Shown here piece after piece: positions 31,787-40,843 of a stretch of DNA of 47,873 nucleotides. Source of the DNA: an uncultured Faecalibacterium sp. GTDB taxonomy: Bacteria > Bacillota > Clostridia > Oscillospirales > Ruminococcaceae. Numbering within the stretch: position 1 is the stretch's first letter; the number at the start of each line of letters is the position of its first letter. The notes beneath the pieces are model-generated. The model saw only the letters and a list, made by a program, of their open reading frames with translations. It had not been told where the DNA came from and searched no databases. A program made the translations under genes and the position numbers. The stretch is from NCBI GenBank assembly GCA_904394215.1, contig CAJFNF010000027.1, forward strand, positions 1-47,873. Reading direction: 5' to 3'.

Positions 31787-32806
31787 ATGGCAGACTATCA
31801 GGAATACCGCCGTCATGTGCTGCACAAGCGGTGGCGCAGAATGTTTTCGACGGTGCTGGCCTTTCTGATGCTGGTGCTGCTGTGCGGCGTGTGGGTGCTG
31901 TGGCGCCAGCTCTACCCCACCCGTCCCGGCAGCAAAGAGCCCCACACCACCCTGCTGGAAGAGGCCCTGCCCGACACCCAGTGGCGTACCCTGGAATACA
32001 CCCGCCAGTCCAGCATCACGGTCCAGAAGCTCACCGACGGCATCACCACCGCCATGGATTTCCGGCTGGCCTCCATGCCCCGGAACCAGACGTCGGAGCC
32101 GGTGGACCTGAGCTTTTTTGACAGCGCCGTCTTTCTGGGGGACAGCCTGACCCAGGGGCTCCAGATTTACGACACCGGCCTGCCCAACGCCCGCTACTGT
32201 GCCTACCGGGGGGTAGGCCCCAACGCGGTGGTGAACGGCACCACCTGCACCCGGGTGGACGGGGTTCAGGAAATCCCCCTGCAGGCTCTGGCATCCTATG
32301 CACCCAAGTCGGTGTACATTCTGCTGGGCACCAACGTACTGACCCAGGACACCGATTACACCAACTTCCTCAACTACTACAGCCTGATGCTGGACCAGAT
32401 CCGCCAGCTGCTGCCGGATGCGGACATTTACATCCAGTCCATCACCCCGGTGCGGCCCGAAGTCAGCGCAGACCCCGCCCATGCGGGGATGTATTCGGCC
32501 CGCTTCATCCGGGTCAACAATGACCTGGCCGCCCTGGCGGTGGAAAAGGGCTGCTTCTTCCTGGACCTGTGGGAGGTGCTGGCCGACAGCAACGGGGACC
32601 TGCGGGCCGAATATGCCCAGCCCGACGGCTACCACCTCCAGCCTGCGGGCTACGCCGCCTGGGTCAGCTACCTGCGGACCCATGTAGCCCACACCGAGGT
32701 GGTGGCCTCCGCCGAGGATGCCCAGCCCGAGGGCGCCAGCCTGCCGGCAGACAGTGCCGCCGCCAGTGTTCCGGCCGCCGACCCGGCTGCCAGCACACCG
32801 GCCTGA
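31787..32806 (+). CDS. Membrane-anchored SGNH/GDSL hydrolase
   Basis: A 339-residue protein with a basic N-terminus, one membrane anchor (about 19-40) and an extracytoplasmic SGNH hydrolase domain (about 105-310). The nucleophile motif is FLGDSLTQG (Ser120), the block III motif LLGTNVLTQD includes Asn, and the Asp-His pair is in PDGYHLQPAGYAAW (Asp280, His283), so the catalytic set is complete. Such enzymes remove acyl groups from cell wall polymers, glycans or lipids; the substrate here is unknown. The C-terminal ~35 residues are Ala/Ser/Pro-rich, a wall-spanning tail. Strong AAGGAGG site; own promoter and terminator. Confidence 0.88.
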   Translation: MADYQEYRRHVLHKRWRRMFSTVLAFLMLVLLCGVWVLWRQLYPTRPGSKEPHTTLLEEALPDTQWRTLEYTRQSSITVQKLTDGITTAMDFRLASMPRNQTSEPVDLSFFDSAVFLGDSLTQGLQIYDTGLPNARYCAYRGVGPNAVVNGTTCTRVDGVQEIPLQALASYAPKSVYILLGTNVLTQDTDYTNFLNYYSLMLDQIRQLLPDADIYIQSITPVRPEVSADPAHAGMYSARFIRVNNDLAALAVEKGCFFLDLWEVLADSNGDLRAEYAQPDGYHLQPAGYAAWVSYLRTHVAHTEVVASAEDAQPEGASLPADSAAASVPAADPAASTPA

Positions 32807-32817
32807 TCTTCAGCCAA

Positions 32818-32856
32818 CACAAAAGGGACAGCGTTTCCGCTGTCCCTTTTTCTTTG
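32818..32856 (+). terminator. Bidirectional terminator, SGNH gene and ridA
   Basis: AAAAGGGACAGCG and CGCTGTCCCTTTTT around TTTC, with T-runs on both strands, between two convergent genes. Confidence 0.9.
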
Positions 32857-32869
32857 TGTTCTGCCGGGT

Positions 32870-33241
32870 TTACCGCTTGGCGATGCACTCGATTTCCAGC
32901 TTGGCGCCCTTGGGGATGGCGGCCACCTGGACGCAGCTGCGGGCGGGGTACGGCTCGGCAAAAGCCTGGGCGTACACCTGGTTCACCGCTGCAAAGTCGT
33001 TGATGTCAGCCAGGAAGATCACCGTCTTGACCACATTGGCCATGGTCAGGCCGGCCTCGGCCAGGATGGCCTTCAGATTGGCCAGGCTCTGGGCGGCCTG
33101 GGCCTCCACCGTGTCGGCCATCAGGCCGGTGGCGGGGTCAACGGGAAGCTGGCCCGACACAAAGACCAGGTCCCCCAGGTCCAGTGCCTGGCTGTAGGGG
33201 CCGATGGCTGCAGGTGCGTTGGAAGTAGAAACAACGTTCAT
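32870..33241 (-). CDS. ridA: RidA family 2-iminobutanoate/2-iminopropanoate deaminase
   Basis: A 123-residue trimeric enzyme that hydrolyses reactive enamine/imine products of PLP dehydratases before they damage other PLP enzymes. Family motifs: NAPAAIGPYSQAL, VFVSGQLPVDPATG, and C-terminal YPARSCVQVAAIPKGAKLEIE with the essential arginine and the terminal glutamate. It follows ilvA by 58 bases, and threonine ammonia-lyase is the main source of its substrate, so the pairing is functional. ATG behind AAGGAGAA. Confidence 0.96.
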   Translation of the reverse strand: MNVVSTSNAPAAIGPYSQALDLGDLVFVSGQLPVDPATGLMADTVEAQAAQSLANLKAILAEAGLTMANVVKTVIFLADINDFAAVNQVYAQAFAEPYPARSCVQVAAIPKGAKLEIECIAKR

Positions 33242-33299
33242 GAAAACTTCTCCTTTTTCTTGACAACAGGCTTTCGCCTGGATGGTAAACGAATCAGAT

Positions 33300-34508
33300 T
33301 CAGCAGGTGCGCTCGGTCACCAGCTGGAACCCGGCCTTGGACAGCTCGGCCCGGATCTGTTCGATCTGGGCGGCGTCCCGGGTTTCCATGCCCAGTTTCA
33401 GGAAGCAGCTGGAAATGGGCATGTTGGGGTCGGAGCCGTCGTACTGGACCGACACCACGTTGCCGCCGCAGCTGGCCACAATCTCGGACACCCTGGTCAG
33501 CTGGCCCGGCTTGTCCTCCAGGGCGATGGTCAGGTTGGACTTGCGGCCGCTCATAATCAGGCCGCGGGTGATGACCCTGCTGAGGATGTTGACGTCGATG
33601 TTGCCGCCCGACACCACGCAGACCACCTTTTTGCCCTGGATGGGCAGCTTGTGGAACAGGGCTGCCGCCACCGGCACGGCGCCGGCGCCCTCGGCCACCA
33701 GCTTCTGGTTTTCCATCAGGGAGAGGATGGCGGCGGCGATCTCGTCCTCGCTGACGGTGACCATCTCGTCCACGTACTTTTCGCACATTTCATAGGTCAG
33801 CTCGCCGGGGGTCTTGACCTGGATGCCGTCTGCAAAGGTGGAGGCGGTGTCCAGGGTCCGGTAGCAGTGTTCCTTCATGGACAGGTACATGCTGGGGGCG
33901 CCCGCCGCCTGGACACCGTAGACTTTCACGTCGGGCCGCAGGGACTTGATGGTGAAGGCGATGCCCGAGATCAGGCCGCCGCCCCCCACCGGCACAATCA
34001 CCGCGTCCAGGTCGGGCAGCTGGTCCAGGATTTCCAGGCCGATGGTGCCCTGGCCTGCGATCACCAGTTCATCGTCATAGGGGTGGATGAAGGTCATGCC
34101 GGTTTCGGCCTGCAGCTCCACCGCCTTATCGTGGGCGTCGTCGTAGGTGCCGGGCACCAGGCAGACCTCGGCCCCCAGGTTCTTGGTGTTCTCCACCTTC
34201 ATGATGGGGGCGCCGTCGGGCATGCAGACAATGCTCTTGATCCCCTTCCGGGTGGCAGCCAGGGCCACGCCCTGGGCGTGGTTGCCCGCCGAGCAGGCGA
34301 TGACGCCCTTGCTCCGCTCCTCTTCCGACAGCTGGCTGATCTTGTAGTAAGCGCCCCGGACCTTGAAGCTGCCGGTCACCTGGAGGTTCTCGGTCTTGAG
34401 GTAGAGGCGGCAGTCTTTGGACAGCAGCGGCGCCTCGATCAGGTCGGTGCGGCGTGCGATCTCTTTCAGGACAAAGGCGGCGTGGTAGATTTTATCCAGC
34501 GTAAGCAT
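33300..34508 (-). CDS. ilvA: Threonine ammonia-lyase (ACT domain form)
   Basis: PLP enzyme that converts threonine to 2-oxobutanoate and ammonia. The 402 residues show the PLP lysine in TGSFKVRGAYY (Lys49), SAGNHAQGVA, the phosphate-binding VPVGGGGLISGIA, and SGGNIDVNIL. A C-terminal ACT-type domain (about 325-402, LEDKPGQLTRVSEIVASCGG) points to allosteric control. The single ACT domain is of the short IlvA/TdcB type, so biosynthetic (isoleucine) and catabolic roles cannot be separated from sequence. ATG at 34508 behind GGGAGAGGG. Paired with ridA. Confidence 0.95.
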   Translation of the reverse strand: MLTLDKIYHAAFVLKEIARRTDLIEAPLLSKDCRLYLKTENLQVTGSFKVRGAYYKISQLSEEERSKGVIACSAGNHAQGVALAATRKGIKSIVCMPDGAPIMKVENTKNLGAEVCLVPGTYDDAHDKAVELQAETGMTFIHPYDDELVIAGQGTIGLEILDQLPDLDAVIVPVGGGGLISGIAFTIKSLRPDVKVYGVQAAGAPSMYLSMKEHCYRTLDTASTFADGIQVKTPGELTYEMCEKYVDEMVTVSEDEIAAAILSLMENQKLVAEGAGAVPVAAALFHKLPIQGKKVVCVVSGGNIDVNILSRVITRGLIMSGRKSNLTIALEDKPGQLTRVSEIVASCGGNVVSVQYDGSDPNMPISSCFLKLGMETRDAAQIEQIRAELSKAGFQLVTERTC

Positions 34509-34582
34509 ATTCCCTCTCCCAATAAAATACAGGGCCGAGCCGCCCTGCACCTGTGTATGTGTATCAATGACTGGTATTTTTC

Positions 34583-34611
34583 AGTATAGAATACGCAAAC
34601 TGTTTTGTCAA
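34583..34611 (-). promoter_or_regulatory. Promoter of ilvA-ridA
   Basis: Read leftward: perfect -35 TTGACA (34606-34611), 17-base spacer, -10 TATACT (34583-34588). The ~70-base leader contains a small GCAGGGC/GCCCTGT hairpin. Confidence 0.85.
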
Positions 34612-34644
34612 ATGAATTTCTTTCACCATTTTTTTCTTTGCCGC

Positions 34645-34684
34645 CCAAAAAGCCCCCGCCGGGGCGTTCTCCGGCAGGGGCCCG
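34645..34684 (-). terminator. Terminator of the leu operon
   Basis: Read leftward, GCCCCTGCCGG pairs with CCGGCGGGGGC and TTTTT follows, about 20 bases past the leuB stop. Confidence 0.85.
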
Positions 34685-34701
34685 TTTGATTTTAAAAGGG
34701 A

Positions 34702-35778
34702 TCAGTCCATGGCCTTGAGGATGGCGTCGCCCATGGCAGCGCAGCCCAGGCAGGTGCAGCCCTCGCTCATGTTGTCGGCGGTGCGCAGGCCTGCGTCCAG
34801 CACCTTGCCCACGGCGGCCTCGATGCAGTCGGCCTCCTGTGCCATCCCGAAACTGTACCGCAGCATCATGGCTGCCGACAGGATGCAGGCGGTGGGGTTG
34901 ACCACGTCCTGGCCGGCGATGTCGGGGGCCGAGCCGTGGATGGGCTCGTAAAGGCCCCGGGTCCCCTCGCCCAGGGAGGAAGAGGGGATCATGCCGATGG
35001 ACCCGGTGATCATGGAAGCCTCGTCCGACAGGATGTCGCCGAACATGTTCTCGGTGACGATGACGTCGAACTGGGCCGGGTTCTTGACGATCTGCATGGC
35101 GCAGTTGTCCACGAACATTTCGCTGTACTCCACGTCGGGGTACTCGGCCTGGAGCCGGTGCATCACCGACCGCCACAGGCGGCTGGTGTCCAGCACGTTG
35201 GCCTTGTCCACACAGCACAGCTTTTTGCGGCGCTTCCGGGCGGTCTCAAAGCCGATCCGGCCGATCCGCTCGATCTCGTGCTCGGTGTAGGGCATGATGT
35301 CCACCGCCTGTTTTTCCCCGCTGGGCAGGGTCTTGGTGGTGTGCTCGCCGAAGTAGACGCCGCCGGTCAGCTCCCGGACGATGATGAAGTCGATGCCCTG
35401 GGCCACAATCTCGGGCTTCAGGGGGCTGGCAGGGGCCAGCTGGGGCCAGATCTTGGCGGGGCGGCTGTTGGAATACAGGCCCATGCCGGCCCGCAGCCGC
35501 AGCAGGCCCTTTTCGGGCCGCTTGTCGCCGGGCATCCCCTCCCACTTGGGGCCGCCCACCGCCCCCAGCAGGACGCTGTCGGCTGCCAGGCATTTGTCCA
35601 GCTCATGCTGGGGCAGGGGGTCGCCGTACTTGTCGATGGCTTCGCCGCCCATGGCGGTGTCAATGTAGTGGAAGGTGTGGCCGTATTTCTCGGCCACCTT
35701 GTCCAGGACCCGCACCGCCTGGCGGACAATTTCAGGGCTGGAGCAGTCGCCCCAGATGACAGCAATATTCTTTTCCAC
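34702..35778 (-). CDS. leuB: 3-isopropylmalate dehydrogenase
   Basis: Oxidative decarboxylation of 3-isopropylmalate with NAD+ in leucine synthesis. The 358 residues include VLLGAVGGPKWEG, the arginines of LRLRAGMGLYSNSRP, RELTGGVYFGE, the catalytic Lys-Asp region (CCVDKANVLDTSRLW) and the metal site NMFGDILSDEASMITGSIGMIPSSSL, with EPIHGSAPDIAGQ for NAD. The first motif, usually GDGIGPE, reads GDCSSPE here. The start is GTG at 35778 with AGGAGG eight bases ahead. Last gene of the T-box-controlled operon. Confidence 0.95.
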   Translation of the reverse strand: MEKNIAVIWGDCSSPEIVRQAVRVLDKVAEKYGHTFHYIDTAMGGEAIDKYGDPLPQHELDKCLAADSVLLGAVGGPKWEGMPGDKRPEKGLLRLRAGMGLYSNSRPAKIWPQLAPASPLKPEIVAQGIDFIIVRELTGGVYFGEHTTKTLPSGEKQAVDIMPYTEHEIERIGRIGFETARKRRKKLCCVDKANVLDTSRLWRSVMHRLQAEYPDVEYSEMFVDNCAMQIVKNPAQFDVIVTENMFGDILSDEASMITGSIGMIPSSSLGEGTRGLYEPIHGSAPDIAGQDVVNPTACILSAAMMLRYSFGMAQEADCIEAAVGKVLDAGLRTADNMSEGCTCLGCAAMGDAILKAMD

Positions 35779-35793
35779 GGCAGTTCCCTCCTC

Positions 35794-36291
35794 TTACTTG
35801 TTGGCGGCCTTGGCCTTGATGGAATTCATCAGGCCGCCGGCGGCGATGATTTCCTGGATGAAGGGCGGGAAGGGCTCTGCCTGGAAGGTAGCGCCGGTGG
35901 TCTCGTCGGTGATGACGCCGGTGTCAAAGTCCACGCTCACCAGGTCCCCTGCCTGGATGGCGTCGGCTGCCGCCTCGCACTCCAGGATGGGCAGACCGAT
36001 GTTGATGCTGTTGCGGTAGAAAATCCGGGCAAAGCTCTTGGCGATGACCACCGAGATGCCGCTGGTCTTAATGCACAGGGGGGCGTGCTCACGGGAGGAG
36101 CCGCAGCCGAAGTTCCAGCCCCCCACCATCACGTCGCCGGGCTGTACCTTGTGGACAAAGTCCTTGTCGATGTCCTCCATGCAGTGGGAGGCCAGCTCCT
36201 TGGCGTCCTGGGTGTTCAGGTACCGGGCCGGGATGATGACGTCGGTGTCCACATTGTCGGGATATTTGAAAACATGACCTTTTGCGTTCAT
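35794..36291 (-). CDS. leuD: 3-isopropylmalate dehydratase small subunit
   Basis: Swivelling domain of isopropylmalate isomerase, partner of LeuC. The 165 residues show [15 protein letters not shown], the loop [15 protein letters not shown] and [15 protein letters not shown]. This is the short archaeal/clostridial-type LeuD. ATG at 36291 behind AAAGGAG. It lies 15 bases before leuB and 21 after leuC. Confidence 0.96.
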   Translation of the reverse strand: MNAKGHVFKYPDNVDTDVIIPARYLNTQDAKELASHCMEDIDKDFVHKVQPGDVMVGGWNFGCGSSREHAPLCIKTSGISVVIAKSFARIFYRNSINIGLPILECEAAADAIQAGDLVSVDFDTGVITDETTGATFQAEPFPPFIQEIIAAGGLMNSIKAKAANK

Positions 36292-36312
36292 TGCAGTGTG
36301 CTCCTTTCCTGG

Positions 36313-37572
36313 TCAGACGGTGCGGGGATCGGTGATGAAGCCGGTGAGGGCCGAAGCGGCTGCCGTGGCCGGCGAAGCCAGGTAGACCTCACTCTTGACG
36401 TGGCCCATACGGCCCACAAAGTTCCGGTTGGTGGTGGAGACGCAGCGCTCTCCCTCGGCCAGGATGCCCATGTAGCCGCCCAGGCAGGGGCCGCAGGTGG
36501 GGGTGGAGACAATGCAGCCGGCGTCGATGAAGGCCTCGGTCCAGCCGCGGCGGATGCACTCCTTGTAGACTGCCATGGTGGCCGGGATGATGATGCCCCG
36601 GACGCCCTTGGCAATGTGCTTGCCCTTCAGGATGTTGTAGGCGGCCTCCATGTCCTCCAGGCGGCCGTTGGTGCAGCTGCCGATCACCACCTGGTCGATC
36701 TTGATGTCGCCGCCCTCGCTGGCGGGGTGGGTATTTTCGGGCAGGTGGGGATAGCTGACGGTGGGCACCAGCTTGGACAGGTCGATCTCGATGGTCTGCT
36801 CGTACTCGGCGTCGGGGTCTGCCTCATAGTAGACGGGGGTCCGCTGGCTGCGGCCGGCCAGATAGGCCTTGGTCACATCGTCCACCGGGAAGATGCCGTT
36901 CTTGGCGCCGGCCTCGATGGCCATATTGCAGACGCACAGGCGGTCATCCATGGACAGGCTGGCCACGCCGGGGCCGGTGAACTCCATTGACTTGTAGAGG
37001 GCGCCGTCCACGCCGATCTGGCCGATGATGGACAGGATCAGGTCCTTGCCCGAGACCCGCTCGGGCAGGGAGCCGGTGAGGACAAACCGGATGGCGGCAG
37101 GCACCTTGAACCATGCCATGCCGGTGGCCATGCCGGCGGCCATATCGGTGGAACCAACGCCGGTGGAGAAAGCCCCCAGGGCGCCGTAGGTGCAGGTGTG
37201 GCTGTCGGCGCCGATGACGCAGTCGCCGGCGGTGACGATGCCCTTTTCGGGCAGCAGGGCGTGCTCAATGCCCATCTGGCCCACATCGTAGAAATTCAGG
37301 ATGTCGTACTTGTTGGCGAAGGTGCGGCACTGCTTGGACTGGGTGGCGCTCTTGATGTCCTTGTTGGGGACAAAGTGGTCCAGCACGATGGCGATGTGTT
37401 CCTTGTCGAACACGCTGTCAAAGCCGGCCTTTTCAAATTCGTTGATGGCCACCGGGGTGGTGATGTCGTTGCCCAGCACGATGTCCAGCTTGGCGTTGAT
37501 GAGCTGTCCGGCCTTGACCTGGTCCAGGCCGGCGTGGGCTGCCAGAATTTTCTGCGTCAGAGTCATTCCCAT
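36313..37572 (-). CDS. leuC: 3-isopropylmalate dehydratase large subunit
   Basis: [4Fe-4S] aconitase-family subunit that isomerises 2- to 3-isopropylmalate. The 419 residues include [33 protein letters not shown], and the cluster cysteines in VIGSCTNGR and [13 protein letters not shown]. The length is that of the short clostridial/archaeal-type LeuC that pairs with a ~165-residue LeuD. ATG at 37572 with AGGAG nine bases ahead; a second Met two codons later is possible. Confidence 0.96.
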   Translation of the reverse strand: MGMTLTQKILAAHAGLDQVKAGQLINAKLDIVLGNDITTPVAINEFEKAGFDSVFDKEHIAIVLDHFVPNKDIKSATQSKQCRTFANKYDILNFYDVGQMGIEHALLPEKGIVTAGDCVIGADSHTCTYGALGAFSTGVGSTDMAAGMATGMAWFKVPAAIRFVLTGSLPERVSGKDLILSIIGQIGVDGALYKSMEFTGPGVASLSMDDRLCVCNMAIEAGAKNGIFPVDDVTKAYLAGRSQRTPVYYEADPDAEYEQTIEIDLSKLVPTVSYPHLPENTHPASEGGDIKIDQVVIGSCTNGRLEDMEAAYNILKGKHIAKGVRGIIIPATMAVYKECIRRGWTEAFIDAGCIVSTPTCGPCLGGYMGILAEGERCVSTTNRNFVGRMGHVKSEVYLASPATAAASALTGFITDPRTV

Positions 37573-37620
37573 GATGCGTTTCTCCTCTATCCTTGTTCAG
37601 GGCGCCTGGGGCGTCCGGTT

Positions 37621-39211
37621 TTACTTGTTGTTGATGGCCGAAACCAGGGCCTTGATGCCGGCCACAATGATGTCGGTGTCGGTGCCGGCGCCCCAGGTGG
37701 TGGTGCCGTCCCCCCAGGTCAGTCCCACATAGGAGGCTGCCCGGGAGGTGGAGCCGCCGTCCAGGCTGTGCTCCGAGTACTTCTCCAGATGGAAGTCCAT
37801 GCCGGTGGCGGTCTGGATGGCGTTGGCCACGGCGTCCAGACGGCCGTTGCCGATGGCCACGATCTCGCGGGTGGAACCGTTCATTTCCAGCGTCACCGAA
37901 GCGGTGATCCCCTGCTTCTGGATGAAGTGGGCCTCGGCCACATTCAGGGGCTTGCACTTGTTCAGGTATTCCTGCTCAAAGATCCGGCAGACCTCGGCGG
38001 CGGACAGTTCTTTGTGGCTGTGGTCCGACACTGCCTTGACCTTGTAGCCCAGGTCCTCCCGCATCTTGGGGGGCAGGTTGTAGCCGTAGTTCTGCTCCAG
38101 CACAAAGCCGATGCCGCCCTTGCCGCTCTGGATAGGGGCAGGTCCAGCGGTGCTCGCCCTTTTCCTTGCGGTAATTCATGCCCTTGGCGATGGCGTCCTG
38201 ATGGCTGCCCGAGAAGGCGGCGAACACCAGTTGGCCCGCATAGGGGCTGCGCTCGTAGACGTGCATCCGGGTCACCCGCTCGTACACCTTGCAGATGGCG
38301 GGCAGGTCCGAGAAGTCCAGCTTGGGGTCCACACCGTGGCTGTACATGTTCAGGGCCAGGGTGATGGCGTCCACGTTGCCGGTGCGCTCGCCGTTGCCGA
38401 ACAGGCAGCACTCAATCCGCTGGGCGCCGGCCAGCACAGCCAGCTCGGCGCAGGCCACGCCGGTGCCCCGGTCGTTGTGGGGATGGGTGGAGAGGATCAC
38501 GCTGTCCCGGTTGTGGAGGTGGCAGGAGCAGTATTCAATCTGGCTGGCGTAGACGTGGGGCATGCTCATCTCTACCGTCACCGGCAGGTTGATGATCATG
38601 GGCCGGTCGGGGGTGGGCTCCATGATGTCGATGACGGCGTTGCAGACTTCCAGTGCATAGTCGGGCTCGGTGCCGGTGAAGCTCTCGGGGCTGTACTCAA
38701 ACAGGAAGTTGCCCTCGTATTCCTGGCTCAGCTGTTTCACCAGCTTGGCACCGTCGATGGCGATCTGCTTGACCTCCTCCTTGGACTTGTGGAACACCTG
38801 TTCCCGCTGGGCCACCGAGGTGGAATTGTAGAAGTGGATCACTGCCCGGGGTGCGCCCTTGACGGCCTCGAAGGTCTTGCGGATGATGTGATCCCGGCAC
38901 TGGGTCAGCACCTGGACGGTGACGTCCTCGGGGATCATGTTCTTCTCGATCAGGGTCCGCAGGAACTCATACTCGGTCTCGCTGGCGGCGGGGAAGCCCA
39001 CCTCGATCTCCTTGAAGCCGATCTTCACCAGCATCTGGAAGAACTCGATCTTTTCCTCCAGGCTCATGGGGACGATCAGGGCCTGGTTGCCGTCCCGCAG
39101 GTCCACGCTGCAGAAAGCAGGGGCTTTTTCGATGTGGTCTTTTTTGACCCAGCTGTCATAGCCGGCGGGTGCGGGGTAATAGCCCGGTGCGTATTTGGTA
39201 GCGTCCATCAT
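37621..39211 (-). pseudogene. leuA: 2-isopropylmalate synthase, broken by an internal deletion and frameshift
   Basis: LeuA condenses acetyl-CoA with 2-oxoisovalerate, the entry step of leucine synthesis. From the ATG at 39211 (AGGAGG eight bases ahead) the protein reads normally: [34 protein letters not shown], the metal ligands in [11 protein letters not shown], and up to GEHRWT (Thr357). Homologues continue with about 24 residues (VPYLPIDP... to NSQ); here only about 13 bases lie between Thr357 and a Ser-Gly-Lys-Gly segment that resumes in another frame at 38127 and runs to 37621 through the regulatory domain (MNGSTREIVAIGNGRL, GAGTDTDIIVAGI). I estimate a loss near 59 bases, not a multiple of three. 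The product would lack the whole leucine-sensing domain and end soon after the join. A real deletion or an assembly fault are both possible. Confidence 0.8.
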
Positions 39212-39250
39212 AGCGGTATCCTCCTGTAATCATCTACATAAACTTGCAGC

Positions 39251-39277
39251 CGCGCCCGGTTCCGGGGGAACCGGCGC
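39251..39277 (-). other. Hairpin between T-box terminator and leuA
   Basis: Read leftward, GCGCCGGTTCC and GGAACCGGGCGC pair around CCC. It lacks a T-run, so it is not a terminator; it may stabilise the leuA mRNA 5' end after readthrough. Confidence 0.4.
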
Positions 39278-39281
39278 ATAC

Positions 39282-39604
39282 AAAAAGGCCCTCGTCTCTC
39301 AGGGGCGAAAGCCCTGAGAGACGAGAGCCTGTAACGTTTATTACAAGGCGGCCCGTGGTACCACTCTCTTTGCCGCAAATGATGCGGCCGCTCACACGAT
39401 CAGCACACTCAAAAAGCGGCGAATCGCTGCCCCCGTAACGGTGGGCATCCGTCAGAACCTACTGGGAAATGACCGTTGGGCTCTGCTGCTCAGGGGCCAG
39501 TAGCCAGAAGTTCCCGCGCCGCCTTACACCACCCGGCGGCTCTCTGCATGCGGAAGATCTCCCGATTTTTCCCCGTCAGCGCATTTGCTTTGTTTGTTTA
39601 AACT
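39282..39604 (-). ncRNA. T-box riboswitch leader of the leu operon
   Basis: Read leftward from the start near 39604, the leader shows a Stem I with the distal T-box pattern AGAGAGC and GGGTGGTGTAAG (about 39520-39546), a GCTG/CAGC base with neighbouring GGGG/CCCC pairs, then the T-box core AGAGTGGTACCACGG (39353-39368) and a strong terminator (stem 39291-39306 with 39311-39325, T-run at 39282-39286). Its TGGT would pair with an ACCA tRNA end, fitting the A discriminator of tRNA-Leu. Uncharged tRNA-Leu should favour the antiterminator. The exact specifier codon is not resolved; several Leu codons (CTT, CTG, CTA) occur in the expected 3' side of the loop. Confidence 0.88.
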
Positions 39605-39610
39605 GCGCCT

Positions 39611-39639
39611 ATTCTATCATGCCGCGCCCCCGAAGTCAA
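39611..39639 (-). promoter_or_regulatory. Promoter of the leu operon
   Basis: Read leftward: -35 TTGACT (39634-39639), 17-base spacer, -10 TAGAAT (39611-39616); start near 39604, at the 5' end of the T-box. Confidence 0.8.
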
Positions 39640-39643
39640 CCCC

Positions 39644-39671
39644 CCTCCTTTTTCTCGAGAGAAAAAGGAGG
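39644..39671. repeat. Perfect 28-base palindrome
   Basis: Arms CCTCCTTTTTCTC and GAGAAAAAGGAGG around GA, just upstream of the leu promoter. The arm content (GGAGG plus A/T-run) is low-complexity. It could be the end of a dispersed element, a transcription barrier or a protein site; no T-run follows the stem. Confidence 0.6.
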
Positions 39672-40043
39672 CAAAAAGAGCTTTACTGGGTACCATCCAC
39701 TGCTGTTTTCCTTCATGAGATCCACAAAACAGACGGTAATAAGCTTCTTTTTTGCCTTTGGGCCTGCGGCCCGGTGCGGGGCAAAGTTTTCTATGACCCC
39801 AATTTTCACGTTCCGTTTTCATCATTCTATGGGGATTGATGGCCATTCAGAAGCTTTCTTTTCGGGGATGCGGACCAAGTTCTCCTTTTTCCATAAAATG
39901 GCACCTTGTTTTTTGTCAGAGCTTCACAAAGAGCCCCCGGAAAGGCGGGCCGGCCGGCCCCGCCGGGCAGGCGCAAAGCACAATCAGGCCCTGGATCATT
40001 GTGGCAGATTTGTAACATTTGCATGAATACAACAGGGAATTTC
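39672..40043. other. Non-coding, A/T-richer stretch
   Basis: No open frame with a credible ribosome site or family motif. Base composition is lower in GC than neighbours. It contains a GC-rich inverted repeat (39944-39964, arms GGCGGG and CCCGCC) and the 18-base string shared in inverted orientation with positions 99-116. It looks like degraded or repeat-derived intergenic DNA. Confidence 0.45.
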
Positions 40044-40073
40044 TTGCAACTGCCCGCCGGTTTGTTGTACTAT
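40044..40073 (+). promoter_or_regulatory. Promoter of the ABC transporter operon
   Basis: TTGCAA (40044-40049), 18-base spacer, TACTAT (40068-40073), 60 bases before the ATPase ATG. Confidence 0.65.
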
Positions 40074-40132
40074 TAAAGTAGAAAAATGTGAGCGCAAAAA
40101 AGCGTCATAGAGAGAAAGCGAAGGTGGTATCC

Positions 40133-40837
40133 ATGGATGCTTTTGTCAGTTTCACCGACGTGTCAAAATACTACCAGACCGGCGATGTCCGGGTCGCTGC
40201 AGCAGATCACATGACCTTTCATGTCAACAAGGGGGAATTCTGTGTCATCGTCGGGCCTTCCGGCGCCGGCAAAACCACCCTGCTGAACATGCTGGGGGGG
40301 ATGGACCGCTGCGACGAAGGACGCATCGTCCTGGACGGCGCCGAGGTCAGCCGCTTCAACGAAAAAGAGCTCACCGCCTACCGGCGCTACGATGTGGGCT
40401 TTGTGTTCCAGTTTTACAACCTGGTGCAGAATCTGACCGCCCTGGAAAATGTGGAGCTGGCCATCGAGATCTGCCGCAATCCCCTGGACCCCGCCGAGAC
40501 TTTGAAAAGCGTGGGCCTGGGCCAGCGGCTCAACAACTTCCCTGCCCAGCTGTCCGGCGGCGAACAGCAGCGGGTAGCCATTGCCCGCGCCCTGGCCAAA
40601 AACCCCAAGATCCTTTTGTGTGACGAGCCTACCGGCGCTTTGGACTACAAGACCGGCAAGTCGGTTCTGGCCCTCCTGCAGGACACCTGCCGGAAAACCG
40701 GCCGCACCGTCATTGTCATCACCCACAACACAGCTCTGACCGGTATGGCCGACCGGATCGTCCAGGTGCGCAGCGGCCAGATCATCTCCAATGAGGTGAA
40801 CGAGCACCCTGTCCCGGTGGAAGAGATCGAGTGGTGA
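40133..40837 (+). CDS. ABC transporter ATP-binding protein (MacB/LolD type)
   Basis: A 234-residue nucleotide-binding subunit with Walker [10 protein letters not shown] (41-49), Q-loop FVFQFYNLV, signature LSGGEQQR, Walker [13 protein letters not shown] and the switch histidine in VIVITHNT. The TGALD form and size place it with the MacB/LolD/FtsE-like group that powers FtsX-type permeases by mechanotransmission. The ATG at 40133 is preceded by AAGGTGG; an upstream codon would add a non-family basic segment. The permease gene starts six bases after its stop. Confidence 0.95.
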   Translation: MDAFVSFTDVSKYYQTGDVRVAAADHMTFHVNKGEFCVIVGPSGAGKTTLLNMLGGMDRCDEGRIVLDGAEVSRFNEKELTAYRRYDVGFVFQFYNLVQNLTALENVELAIEICRNPLDPAETLKSVGLGQRLNNFPAQLSGGEQQRVAIARALAKNPKILLCDEPTGALDYKTGKSVLALLQDTCRKTGRTVIVITHNTALTGMADRIVQVRSGQIISNEVNEHPVPVEEIEW

Positions 40838-40843
40838 GTCATC

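Noticed and set aside
39598-39846. Small open frame (82 codons) on the minus strand upstream of the leu operon
   Set aside because: It runs through the palindrome and the leu promoter, has no ribosome site and no recognisable family; more likely repeat-derived non-coding DNA.
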